From Phenylobacterium sp. Root1290 (lineage in GTDB: Bacteria; Pseudomonadota; Alphaproteobacteria; Caulobacterales; Caulobacteraceae), in the NCBI RefSeq assembly GCF_001425305.1, contig NZ_LMEE01000001.1, positions 818,646-882,645 of the forward strand: 64,000 nt of DNA, given 5' to 3'. This document shows positions 34,295 through 41,276 of the stretch, one piece after another. The notes under the pieces were generated by a model, which was not told where the DNA came from, searched no databases, and was given only the letters and a program-made list of their open reading frames with translations. The number at the start of each line of letters is the position of its first letter. Position 1 is the stretch's first letter. Both the position numbers and the translations under genes were made by a program.

Positions 34295-34723
34295 TCAGTC
34301 GTCCCGATGGACCCGCTCGCGGCGCTCGTGCCGCTCCTGGGCCTCAAGGCTCAGCGTCGCGATCGGACGGGCTTCGAGGCGGGCGACGCCGATAGGCTCG
34401 CCGGTGTCCTCGCAGTAGCCGTACGACGCATCTTCGATCCGCCGCAGCGCTTCATCGATCTTGGAGATCAACTTGCGCTGACGATCACGGGTCCGAAGCT
34501 CAAGGGCTCGGTCGGTTTCCGACGTCGCCCTGTCCGCCAAGTCAGGATGGTTTTCGGTCTCGCTCTGCAGGTGAGCAAGCGTTTCCCGGGACTCCCGCAG
34601 GATGTCCTCTTTCCAGTTGAGCAGCTTTTGCTTGAAATACTCAAGCTGCCGCTCGTTCATGAATTCCTCGTCCTCGGAAGGACGGTATTCAGGCTTTTCC
34701 GCCAACATCGTGGCCGTGCTCAT
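34295..34723 (-). CDS. dksA: DksA/TraR-family RNA polymerase regulator, zinc site degenerate
   Basis: Binds the RNA polymerase secondary channel and, with ppGpp, tunes rRNA and stress promoters. The 142 residues contain the coiled coil (about 25-95) with the active tip DLADRA (D64, A66 correspond to the tip Asp and Ala of E. coli DksA) and the globular GYCEDTGEPIGVARLEARP. Of the four zinc cysteines only C104 remains; the others are T107, S125 and A128, a C-T-S-A arrangement, so zinc binding is doubtful. Similar cysteine loss occurs in other alphaproteobacterial DksA proteins. It follows fliX on the same strand. Confidence 0.93.
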   Translation of the reverse strand: MSTATMLAEKPEYRPSEDEEFMNERQLEYFKQKLLNWKEDILRESRETLAHLQSETENHPDLADRATSETDRALELRTRDRQRKLISKIDEALRRIEDASYGYCEDTGEPIGVARLEARPIATLSLEAQERHERRERVHRDD

Positions 34724-34822
34724 AGACGCCTCAAGCCCCCTCGGTACATCAACCCGACGACACGCGGGCCGCTTATACCAAATCGAAATCTGCTTTCAAC
34801 GAACCTCGCTCTTCGCAGGCCA

Positions 34823-35254
34823 TTAGGCCGCACGATTCGCACGTTCGAGTTTAGCGAGCTCCACGGCAGCACGGGTTTCAATCTCGTTCAATACACCTTC
34901 TAGGCGTTCATCGTCGGCGCCTTGGCGCTCTTCGGCGACCGCCCGCTTCAGGCGCTCTAGGTCGTCGACCGACACATCGCCCGAAAGGAGCGCGATCTTC
35001 ACGTCTTCGAGAACGTCGAGAATCTTCCCGGCCCGGCCAACGGCGCGCCGCCGGCGCTCCAGCGGACCGCCGATATCCTGCAGGGCGAGAATGGCGTCGA
35101 CGCTCATCACGCCTCCGACGCCGCCCGCACGGGCGACCTGAGCCGCACCGGCCGCAGCTGGAGCCTGGGCGATCTGGAAGCCCTCTCCGCCCGCCGGCTT
35201 GGCCTTGCCGGGCCCGCTGGCCGACCCGACGCCGCTTGTTCCGCTGACCTTCAT
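34823..35254 (-). CDS. fliX: Flagellar regulator FliX
   Basis: Class II flagellar assembly regulator of 143 residues, specific to Caulobacter-type alphaproteobacteria, which couples completion of the basal body to FlbD/sigma-54 transcription of late genes. The N-terminal third is Gly/Ala rich; MSVDAILALQDIGGPLERRRRAVGRAGKIL and DVLEDVKIALLSGDVSVDDLERL are the conserved core. It is divergent from flgI, the same arrangement known in Caulobacter. A CtrA-like site lies 45-59 bases upstream, as expected for an early flagellar gene. Confidence 0.92.
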   Translation of the reverse strand: MKVSGTSGVGSASGPGKAKPAGGEGFQIAQAPAAAGAAQVARAGGVGGVMSVDAILALQDIGGPLERRRRAVGRAGKILDVLEDVKIALLSGDVSVDDLERLKRAVAEERQGADDERLEGVLNEIETRAAVELAKLERANRAA

Positions 35255-35298
35255 ACAGGCCCTCTATCATGCTTCGTCCCAAATCTCGCGGGGCAAGC

Positions 35299-35313
35299 TT
35301 ATGGTATGGTTAA
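35299..35313 (-). promoter_or_regulatory. CtrA-like site upstream of fliX
   Basis: Read on the minus strand it is TTAA-CCATACC-ATAA, seven of eight matches to TTAA-N7-TTAA, and includes the common TTAACCAT half-site. Early flagellar promoters, including fliX in Caulobacter, are CtrA-dependent. Confidence 0.55.
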
Positions 35314-35316
35314 TGC

Positions 35317-35332
35317 CGGGCAATTTCTGCCG
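35317..35332. promoter_or_regulatory. Candidate FlbD enhancer (ftr-like) element
   Basis: Interrupted inverted repeat CGGGCA-ATTTC-TGCCG, 63-78 bases upstream of the sigma-54 -24 box. The spacing suits an enhancer-binding protein; the match to the ftr consensus is from memory and tentative. Confidence 0.3.
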
Positions 35333-35394
35333 CCAGGCGCCTCCAGCGCGGCGCCCGCCCAAGCCTGACCATTGATTTTGCTCAGTTTCTGAAC

Positions 35395-35410
35395 TGGCAC
35401 GCCTGTCGCA
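35395..35410 (+). promoter_or_regulatory. Sigma-54 promoter of flgI
   Basis: TGGCACGCCTGTCGCA matches the -24/-12 consensus TGGCACG-N4-TTGCA with one mismatch. Transcription should start near 35421, leaving a short leader before ATG 35455. Confidence 0.85.
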
Positions 35411-35454
35411 AGGGCCCAAGCGAGCTCACCGTAGTCCGTTTGCGCCGGGGTCCC

Positions 35455-36561
35455 ATGCGTCGAACCGTTCGCCTCTTCAGCGCCGCCTTCCTGGCCGCCG
35501 CCCTGGTTTCCGGGCCGGCCTTCGCCAAGTCGCGCATCAAGGACATCGTCGAGTTCGAAGGCGTGCGCGACAACATGCTGGTCGGATACGGCCTGGTGGT
35601 CGGCCTGAACGGCACCGGCGACAGCCTGCGCAACGCGCCGTTCACCCGCCAGAGCCTGGAAGCCATGCTCGAACGGCTGGGGGTCAACACCCGCGACACC
35701 AACCTCAACACCAAGAACGTCGCCGCCGTCATGGTCACGGCCCGCCTGCCCGCCTTCGTGGCGGCCGGGGCGCCGATCGACGCGACGGTGTCGGCCATGG
35801 GCGACGCCAAGAGCCTGCAAGGCGGCACGCTGCTGGTGACGCCGCTGATGGGCGCCGACGGCCAGGCCTATGCGGTCAGCCAGGGCACGGTGCAGACCGG
35901 ATCGATCTCGGCCGGCGGCGCTTCGGGCTCGTCGGTCTCCAAGGGCGTGCCGACCGCAGGACGCATCGCTGGCGGGGCGATCGTCGAGCGCGAGATCGGC
36001 TTCCAGATGGCGAACATGGGCGAAATGCGCATGACCCTGCGCAATCCCGACTTCTCCACGGCCCGCAAGATCGCCGACGCGGTCAACACCCGCTTCCCCG
36101 GTTCGGCCCGCGCCGACAACCCCACCATCGTCACGCTCCGCTCGCCGGGCGGCCAGGACATGGTCTCGTTCATGTCGCAGGTGGAAAACCTGAGCGTCGA
36201 GACCGACAGCCCGGCCAAGGTGGTGATCGACGAGGTGGCCGGCGTGATCGTCATGGGCGAGAACGTCCGCGTCTCCACCGTGGCCATCGCCCAGGGCAAC
36301 CTGACGATCACCGTCCGCGAGAGCCCGGCGGTCAGCCAGCCTGCCCCCTTCGGCCGCGGCGAGACGGTGGTCGTGCCGCAGTCCGACGTCCAGGTGGACG
36401 AAGAGAAGGGCAAGAAGTTCATCACCCTGCGCGACGGCGCCTCGCTGGCCAGCCTGGTCGCGGGCCTGAACGCCCTGGGCGTGACGCCGCGGGACATGAT
36501 CTCGATCCTGCAGACCATCAAGGCGGCCGGCGCGCTGCAAGCCGACATCGAGGTGATGTGA
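35455..36561 (+). CDS. flgI: Flagellar P-ring protein FlgI
   Basis: Forms the periplasmic P-ring around the rod. The 368-residue product from ATG 35455 starts with a signal peptide (MRRTVRLFSAAFLAAALVSGPAFAK) and has the conserved RIKDIVEFEGVRDNMLVGYG, GTGDS and RLGVNTRD; NVRVSTVAIAQGNLTITV lies near the C-terminus. GGGG precedes the ATG; a TTG 15 bases upstream is less likely. It is driven by the sigma-54 promoter at 35395 and followed directly by flgJ-like and flbY-like genes. Confidence 0.97.
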   Translation: MRRTVRLFSAAFLAAALVSGPAFAKSRIKDIVEFEGVRDNMLVGYGLVVGLNGTGDSLRNAPFTRQSLEAMLERLGVNTRDTNLNTKNVAAVMVTARLPAFVAAGAPIDATVSAMGDAKSLQGGTLLVTPLMGADGQAYAVSQGTVQTGSISAGGASGSSVSKGVPTAGRIAGGAIVEREIGFQMANMGEMRMTLRNPDFSTARKIADAVNTRFPGSARADNPTIVTLRSPGGQDMVSFMSQVENLSVETDSPAKVVIDEVAGVIVMGENVRVSTVAIAQGNLTITVRESPAVSQPAPFGRGETVVVPQSDVQVDEEKGKKFITLRDGASLASLVAGLNALGVTPRDMISILQTIKAAGALQADIEVM

Positions 36562-36866
36562 TGGACCTGGGCCCCACCTTCAGCATCCCGACCGCGGCGA
36601 CGCCGCAACTCACCGCCGAGCAGATGGCCAAGCGCGGCCAGATCGAGAAGACCGCCAAGGACTTCGAGACCTCGTTCCTGTCGGTGATGTTCACCGAGAT
36701 GTTCAAGGACGTGGGCGCCGAGGCCCCGTTCAACGGCGGCCACGGCGAGGCGGCGTTCAAGTCGTTCATGAGCGACGCCATGGCCAAGCAGGTGACCAAG
36801 GCCGGCGGGGTCGGCCTGTCCGACCGCGTCGCCCAGGAAATGTTGAAACTTCAAGGTTTGAGTTAG
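36561..36866 (+). CDS. flgJ: FlgJ-like rod-binding protein (no muramidase domain)
   Basis: 101 residues corresponding only to the N-terminal rod-binding domain of FlgJ: IEKTAKDFETSFLSVMFTEMFKDV, then GGHGEAAFKSFMSDAMAKQVTKAGGVGLSDRVAQEM. It caps or scaffolds rod assembly in the periplasm. The peptidoglycan-cleaving half of enterobacterial FlgJ is absent, as is usual in alphaproteobacteria, where a separate SltF-type enzyme is used. ATG 36561 overlaps the last base of the flgI stop, indicating coupled translation. Confidence 0.9.
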   Translation: MDLGPTFSIPTAATPQLTAEQMAKRGQIEKTAKDFETSFLSVMFTEMFKDVGAEAPFNGGHGEAAFKSFMSDAMAKQVTKAGGVGLSDRVAQEMLKLQGLS

Positions 36867-36877
36867 GAGAGTTTGGC

Positions 36878-37321
36878 ATGGCGATCTCCGCCACGGACGC
36901 GACCGACCGCGTCGAACAACTGATCGTTCTGACCGAGCGCCTGACCGAACTGATCGCGCACGAAGCGCTGGCGTTCGAACAGCGCCGCCCGCAGGACGCG
37001 GCGCAGCACATCGAGGAAACCTCGAAGCTGGCCAATGTGTACCGGCATGAGTCGGCCCGCGTGCGCGCCAATCCGAACCTCGTCGCCGGCGCGCCGCTGG
37101 CCCAGCGCACGCGACTGATCCGCGCCACCGAGGCCTTCGACGCCGTCCTGGCCCGCCAGGGCCGGGCGCTGGACGCCGCCAAGACGGTCACCGAGGGCCT
37201 GGTCAAGGCCATCGCCGAGGAAGTCGCCTCCAAGCGCAACACCGGCTCGGGCTATGGCCGCGGCGGCGCAGCGGCCCCGGCGGCCTCCGCCACCTCAATC
37301 ACGCTGAACAAGCGGGCCTAG
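36878..37321 (+). CDS. flbY: Flagellar protein FlbY-like (FlgN-type helical protein)
   Basis: 147-residue helical protein directly after flgJ. The N-terminal DATDRVEQLIVLTERLTELI and AFEQRRPQDAAQHIEETSKLANVYRHES resemble FlgN-type flagellar chaperones and match the protein called FlbY in Caulobacter, which sits in the same place in the flgI operon. The C-terminal 30 residues are Gly/Ala rich and probably disordered. The exact role is not established; a chaperone for hook-associated proteins is possible. Confidence 0.7.
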   Translation: MAISATDATDRVEQLIVLTERLTELIAHEALAFEQRRPQDAAQHIEETSKLANVYRHESARVRANPNLVAGAPLAQRTRLIRATEAFDAVLARQGRALDAAKTVTEGLVKAIAEEVASKRNTGSGYGRGGAAAPAASATSITLNKRA

Positions 37322-37406
37322 GCGCAGCCTGGGCGATTAAACACTTGTTTGACCCTGGGTCATGGGCCTAACCTTGGGACTGTCGTCGGGCTGTTCCGGC
37401 GACCGC

Positions 37407-37555
37407 GTTCTCAGGGCGGGGTGAAAGTCCCCACCGGCGGTGATGGCGGCCCTTGGGCCGCATAAGCCCGCGGGCGCCTGGTGGTCGATAGACCGGCAGG
37501 GACAGCAGATCCGGTGTGAATCCGGGGCCGACGGTTAGAGTCCGGTTATGAGAAC
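37407..37555 (+). promoter_or_regulatory. FMN riboswitch (RFN element)
   Basis: Contains the conserved blocks of the FMN aptamer in order: AGGGCGGGGTGAAAGTCCCC, ACCGGCGGT, AGCCCGCGGGCG, CAGCAGATCCGGTGTGAAT and CCGGGGCCGACGGTTAGAG. P1 is formed by GTTCTCA (37407-37413) and TGAGAAC (37549-37555). It senses FMN and should repress the downstream lumazine synthase when flavin is abundant. Confidence 0.96.
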
Positions 37556-37620
37556 CGCTGGCGACGGCCAGTCTTCGCGCACGCTTTGCGCGGGGAATCC
37601 CCTGGCCGGGGCCTAGCGTC

Positions 37621-37653
37621 TCCCTGAGTCGTGGTTTCACCCCCACTCAGGGA
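37621..37653 (+). promoter_or_regulatory. SD-sequestering hairpin of the ribH leader
   Basis: Nine-base-pair stem TCCCTGAGT (37621-37629) with ACTCAGGGA (37645-37653). Its 3' arm contains the ribH ribosome-binding site AGGGA, 7 bases before ATG 37661, and there is no T-run, so the riboswitch probably acts on translation initiation. Confidence 0.7.
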
Positions 37654-37660
37654 TCTGACC

Positions 37661-38158
37661 ATGACTGTGACCCACTTCGAAGTCCCCACCGCCAACGGCG
37701 CCTTCCGTCTGGCCCGCATCGCGTTCGTCCAGTCCGGCTGGCACAGCGAGATCGTCGACAACGCCTATCAGGGCTTCCTCAAGGAGATCGGCGGCCTCGG
37801 CTTTTCCGAGAGCGCCATCGACCGGTTCGAGGTGCCCGGCGCCTTTGAAATCCCGCTGCACGCCCAGACCCTGGCCAAGACCGGCAAGTACGCGGCCATC
37901 GTCGCGGCCGGCTTCGTGGTCGACGGGGGCATCTATCGCCATGACTTCGTGGCCTCGACGGTGATTTCCGGGCTGATGCAGGTGCAGCTGAGCACCGAGG
38001 TCCCGGTATTCTCGGTGGTGCTGACGCCGCACCACTTCCATGAGCACGACATTCACCAGACCTTCTTCCGCGAGCACTTCCTGACCAAGGGCGCGGAGGC
38101 GGCCCAGGCCGTGGCGAAGACCATCGCCAGCCTGGCCAAGCTCGCCGCGGCGGCGTGA
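37661..38158 (+). CDS. ribH: Lumazine synthase, RibH2 type
   Basis: Condenses 5-amino-6-ribitylaminouracil with dihydroxybutanone phosphate to 6,7-dimethyl-8-ribityllumazine, the penultimate riboflavin step. At 165 residues it closely follows the Brucella RibH2 (BLS) pattern: RIAFVQSGWHSEIVDNAY, VPGAFEIPLHAQTLAKTGKYAAIV, FVVDGGIYRHDFVASTVISG and VVLTPHHFHEHDIHQTFF. RibH2 enzymes form decamers rather than icosahedra. A separate RibH1 in a rib operon would be expected elsewhere. Controlled by the FMN riboswitch directly upstream. Confidence 0.95.
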   Translation: MTVTHFEVPTANGAFRLARIAFVQSGWHSEIVDNAYQGFLKEIGGLGFSESAIDRFEVPGAFEIPLHAQTLAKTGKYAAIVAAGFVVDGGIYRHDFVASTVISGLMQVQLSTEVPVFSVVLTPHHFHEHDIHQTFFREHFLTKGAEAAQAVAKTIASLAKLAAAA

Positions 38159-38166
38159 GGCATGGG

Positions 38167-38595
38167 ATGATGCAGGAGACAACGCCCATCCCGGCCGGCT
38201 TCCAGAGGCATTTCCGGCACAGCCCGGTCACCGACCCGTGGGAGCCGATCTACAGCCGCAGGACGGACGGCGCCGTCGTTCTGGGACTGGTGGCCGAGGC
38301 GGCTCACACCAACAGCCGCGGCATGGTCCACGGCGGGCTGATCAGCGCCCTGGCCGACAACGCCATGGGGCTCTCCTGCGCCCAACGGCTGGGGCCCGAC
38401 GCCAGCCTGGTCACCGTGAACCTCGCTCTCGACTTCCTGGGCGCGGCGAAGATCGGCCAATGGCTGGAGTTCGACACCGTGTTCGTGAAGCCGGGGAACA
38501 CCCTGTCCTTCGCCCAGGCCTTCGTCACCGCCGACGGTGAGCCCTGCGCGCGGGCCAACGGGGTGTTCCGCGTGGTGCGGAAGGCCGCGGCCTAG
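38167..38595 (+). CDS. PaaI-type hotdog thioesterase
   Basis: 142-residue single hotdog-fold protein, probably hydrolysing an acyl-CoA thioester. The diagnostic helix motif is RGMVHGGLISALADNAMGLSC (HGG with the conserved Asp), followed by VTVNLALDFLGAAKIGQWLEF. GAGG at 38157-38160 lies 6 bases before ATG 38167; the next codon is another ATG. It starts 9 bases after ribH and may be cotranscribed, so it could also fall under FMN control. Substrate unknown. Confidence 0.88.
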   Translation: MMQETTPIPAGFQRHFRHSPVTDPWEPIYSRRTDGAVVLGLVAEAAHTNSRGMVHGGLISALADNAMGLSCAQRLGPDASLVTVNLALDFLGAAKIGQWLEFDTVFVKPGNTLSFAQAFVTADGEPCARANGVFRVVRKAAA

Positions 38596-38601
38596 GTCGG
38601 C

Positions 38602-38901
38602 TCAGGCGGCCTCGGAGGCGTCGCTCCGGGGTCGCCAACCGCTGGCCAGCAGATGCATGGCCAGGGACTCGGCCGCCTCGAGGGTCATCCGCTCCAGGTG
38701 ATCCAGCAGCGCAAGCCGACGCTCCGGCTGCGGCGTGTGCGCATAGAGCGCGCAGATCACGTGCAGGCGGCTGCGGATGCTGGCCGGTGTCGGCAGGATC
38801 AGCTCGTCCGGCTTCGGAAGTCCCAGCTCGATTGGTCCGGCATTCAGCGGCGCAACGCCCGCGCCAGGGCCTTCGACCTCATCGTACAGCGGGCCGATCA
38901 T
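38602..38901 (-). CDS. Small protein of unknown function
   Basis: 99-residue acidic protein, predicted helical in its second half (RSRLHVICALYAHTPQPERRLALLDHLERM). No family recognised. It is convergent with the thioesterase and lies 15 bases downstream of the TadG-like gene on the same strand, so it may be the last gene of that operon. The start ATG 38901 has a GGGAGAG sequence 6 bases upstream, supporting translation. Confidence 0.6.
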   Translation of the reverse strand: MIGPLYDEVEGPGAGVAPLNAGPIELGLPKPDELILPTPASIRSRLHVICALYAHTPQPERRLALLDHLERMTLEAAESLAMHLLASGWRPRSDASEAA

Positions 38902-38916
38902 TGGTTCTCTCCCCCC

Positions 38917-40596
38917 TCACGCCACCAGCGCCGCATCCCGGCACCGCAGTCCGTTCACACGCACGTCCGCCTCTCCAAGCCGCACGCCGAGCAGGCTGGT
39001 CAGGGTGTTGAGCACCCCGTCCAGGGGCGCGGCCAGCGCGCCCAGCGTGCCCGAGAGCGCCGAGGTGATCGGACCCAGCCCCAGGCCGATCCCGAGGATG
39101 TCGACATCGAGGTCGAGATCGCCCAGCAGGCTGGACACCGTGGCCTTGGCGATGTCGTCCGTGGCGACCGACTTGATAGTTCCGGCCTGGACGTCGGCGC
39201 GCGTGAAACGCGCGGTCTTCCAGGTCTGGCCGCCGATCTGCACGTCGGCCTTGGCCGTCGCCTTCACCAGCAGCAGATCGGCGACTTTCGCCCGCGAAAC
39301 CGTCAGGCTGTGTTTGAAATCGTTGAGCTTGGCGGTGTCGATCTCACCGATCACCAGGCGGCCGACGCTGGGCCGGACCGACAGGGTGGCGGCCTGCGCC
39401 GACAGGCTTTCCGGACATTCCATCCCGGCCAGCTTGGCCTCGCCCGACGCGGCCTCCACCAGGATCGGCAGCGTGATCGGCTGCGCGCCCAGCACGCCCA
39501 GGACGCTCAGCGCCTTGGCCTTCACATAGAGGCGGGTCTGGGCGGTGCGAACCACCACCTGGCCGTCGCGGTCGACGGTCATCCATGGCGAATTGTTCGG
39601 ACGCTCGCCGATCGCGAGCCAGACGTCGAGATCGGCGACGCCGGGGACGTTGGCCCCGAGATCCAGCTTCACCTGACGCCCCTCCCCCGCCAGCACCAGC
39701 AGGGCGCTGGCCAGGTCCTGGGCGGCGAGCTCCACCTTCGCGCCGCTGCCGCCGGCCACATGGTCCTGCGCGCCGTAGGGACCGAGGTCCAGCAGCGCAT
39801 CGAGCTTGACGGACTTGGCGTCGCCAGCCGCCACCGAGAGCTTGCGCGTAGCGCTGGCCGCCTGGAGGTCGCCATTCGCCTGCAGCAGGTCGGCGAGGGT
39901 CTTCAGCGCCTTGCCCGTGGAAAGGTCCGTTCCCAGGACCTTGTCGTAGGAGGCGCCCTGCAGGTCGGCGTTGAGGCGCAGCAGGTCGGAGTACTGGAAG
40001 AGGTCGACCTTGGCGCCGGCCAGGGCGTTGTAGTCCATGACGCTCAGCGACACCGTGCTGCCGGTCAGCCCGCCGAGCAGCTGATTGGCGACCCCGCCCT
40101 GCAGCGAGGCCAAGCGCGTACCGATCGAGAAGCTCGCCATGTCGGCGCGCGCGGCGGTGGCGCGGCGGGTCAGGGTGATGGTGTCGCGGTTCAGCAGCAG
40201 CCGCCCGAAGAAGAGATCGGCCTCGCCGCTGACGGTCACCTGCGCCGCGCTCGGGTTCGAGCCTCCGGCCTCAAACCTGGCCGATGGCGCGATCGCGGAG
40301 TCGGGGGTGTATCGGCCGAGCGCGACCTGCAGCGACAGGGGCCGTCCCCAGCCGTTGTCGGCGGCGGTGGCCTGGGCCGCGGCGCTGGCGTGGCCGATGT
40401 CGCGGGCCGCGGAGATCGCGGCGAGATCAGCGATGCCTTGCAGCTTGCGCGACTGCAGGAACAGCGAGCCGACGTCCACGGCCAGGGCCGCCGCGCCCAG
40501 CAGGGTGATGAAGCTCATGGCCATGACCATCGACACGCTGCCGCGCTGGTCGTCCGCCAGGACGCGAAGGGGGCCGGGCGCGGGACGCAGGCGCAT
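38917..40596 (-). CDS. TadG-like pilus/secretory protein
   Basis: 559-residue protein with an N-terminal Flp/Tad pseudopilin-like segment: DDQRGSVSMVMAMSFITLLGAAALAVDVGSLFL, one transmembrane helix, followed by LQGIADLAAISAARDI, the TadG pattern of tad pilus loci. The large remainder is predicted extracytoplasmic and beta-rich, with repeated hydrophobic Leu/Val segments; the C-terminal part (LLGDLDLDVDILGIGLGLGP) is low-complexity. It overlaps the upstream TadE-like gene by one base. No tadA/cpaF ATPase or secretin gene is in the window, so the machinery is encoded elsewhere. Confidence 0.82.
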   Translation of the reverse strand: MRLRPAPGPLRVLADDQRGSVSMVMAMSFITLLGAAALAVDVGSLFLQSRKLQGIADLAAISAARDIGHASAAAQATAADNGWGRPLSLQVALGRYTPDSAIAPSARFEAGGSNPSAAQVTVSGEADLFFGRLLLNRDTITLTRRATAARADMASFSIGTRLASLQGGVANQLLGGLTGSTVSLSVMDYNALAGAKVDLFQYSDLLRLNADLQGASYDKVLGTDLSTGKALKTLADLLQANGDLQAASATRKLSVAAGDAKSVKLDALLDLGPYGAQDHVAGGSGAKVELAAQDLASALLVLAGEGRQVKLDLGANVPGVADLDVWLAIGERPNNSPWMTVDRDGQVVVRTAQTRLYVKAKALSVLGVLGAQPITLPILVEAASGEAKLAGMECPESLSAQAATLSVRPSVGRLVIGEIDTAKLNDFKHSLTVSRAKVADLLLVKATAKADVQIGGQTWKTARFTRADVQAGTIKSVATDDIAKATVSSLLGDLDLDVDILGIGLGLGPITSALSGTLGALAAPLDGVLNTLTSLLGVRLGEADVRVNGLRCRDAALVA

Positions 40597-41021
40597 CAGT
40601 AGCCCCCCAGCCGCACGGCGGCGCTGCGCTCGATCTGCGGCGACGGCATCGGCACCAGCTTGGCCATGCCCCAGAAGCCGGATTCGGAGGCGTCGTAGAC
40701 GACCCTGATCGACAGCTGCTGATTCGACCGCTCGACGCTGACCGCCGCAGAGGACGGATTGAGGTAGGCGTATTCGACCATCCCGCTGCTGAGCGAGGTC
40801 TGAGCCAGCGCTCGGCGCTCTGCGTCGTCCAGGCCGGAGATCGCGGCGCGCGCGCTGTCGTTGGCCAATTGCTGGACCGCATGAGCAATCCAGAAGTATC
40901 CGCCATAACAGACGATGGCGAACATGAGTATGATGAGTATAGGCCCGACGAAGGCGAACTCGATTGCGGCCACGCCGCGCTCGTCGTTTCTGAAGCTATT
41001 CCTGCGGCTGGATTTCCGCAT
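40596..41021 (-). CDS. TadE-family pseudopilin-like protein
   Basis: 141 residues from ATG 41021, with GAGAGG 6 bases upstream. The N-terminus has the TadE motif FRNDERGVAAIEFAFVGPILIILMFAIVCYGGYFW: the ERG-x-AAIEFA pattern is the TadE/TadG processing and membrane segment, with the glutamate five residues into the helix. The rest is a small extracytoplasmic domain. Minor pseudopilin of a Tad (Flp) system. Its promoter must lie in the 255-base gap shared with the divergent PAS regulator, which contains two palindromes. Confidence 0.85.
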   Translation of the reverse strand: MRKSSRRNSFRNDERGVAAIEFAFVGPILIILMFAIVCYGGYFWIAHAVQQLANDSARAAISGLDDAERRALAQTSLSSGMVEYAYLNPSSAAVSVERSNQQLSIRVVYDASESGFWGMAKLVPMPSPQIERSAAVRLGGY

Positions 41022-41105
41022 GGCGCACCTCTCGCCCATTTCTTGGGCCCTGTCAGAGACGCATCATGCAACTTCGCACATTTGCAGAGAGTAATCGCAC
41101 AAAGT

Positions 41106-41118
41106 ACGCAAATTGCGT
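41106..41118. promoter_or_regulatory. Palindrome ACGCAA-A-TTGCGT in the TadE/PAS gap
   Basis: Perfect 6-base inverted repeat around one base, 85 bases upstream of the TadE-like start. It shares the TTGCG core with the second palindrome at 41235, suggesting two sites for one dimeric regulator. Confidence 0.45.
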
Positions 41119-41234
41119 GACTTTTGCGGAAACGCGCCATTCAAATTCGCCGCAGCGTTACGGGTTGCAATCCCAAACGAAGCAACGTTAGCGTTAGATA
41201 TGGCGTAGTTGAGCTCGGGGGCGAGTGTTCTGGG

Positions 41235-41255
41235 AATTGCGCATTACGCGCAATT
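41235..41255. promoter_or_regulatory. Palindrome AATTGCGC-ATTAC-GCGCAATT
   Basis: Perfect 8-base inverted repeat with a 5-base spacer, ending 21 bases before the ATG of the Phd/YefM-PAS gene. Antitoxins of the Phd/YefM family bind such palindromes at their own promoters, so this is a likely autoregulatory operator. Confidence 0.6.
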
Positions 41256-41276
41256 CGCGCGAAGCTCGAAAAAGCG

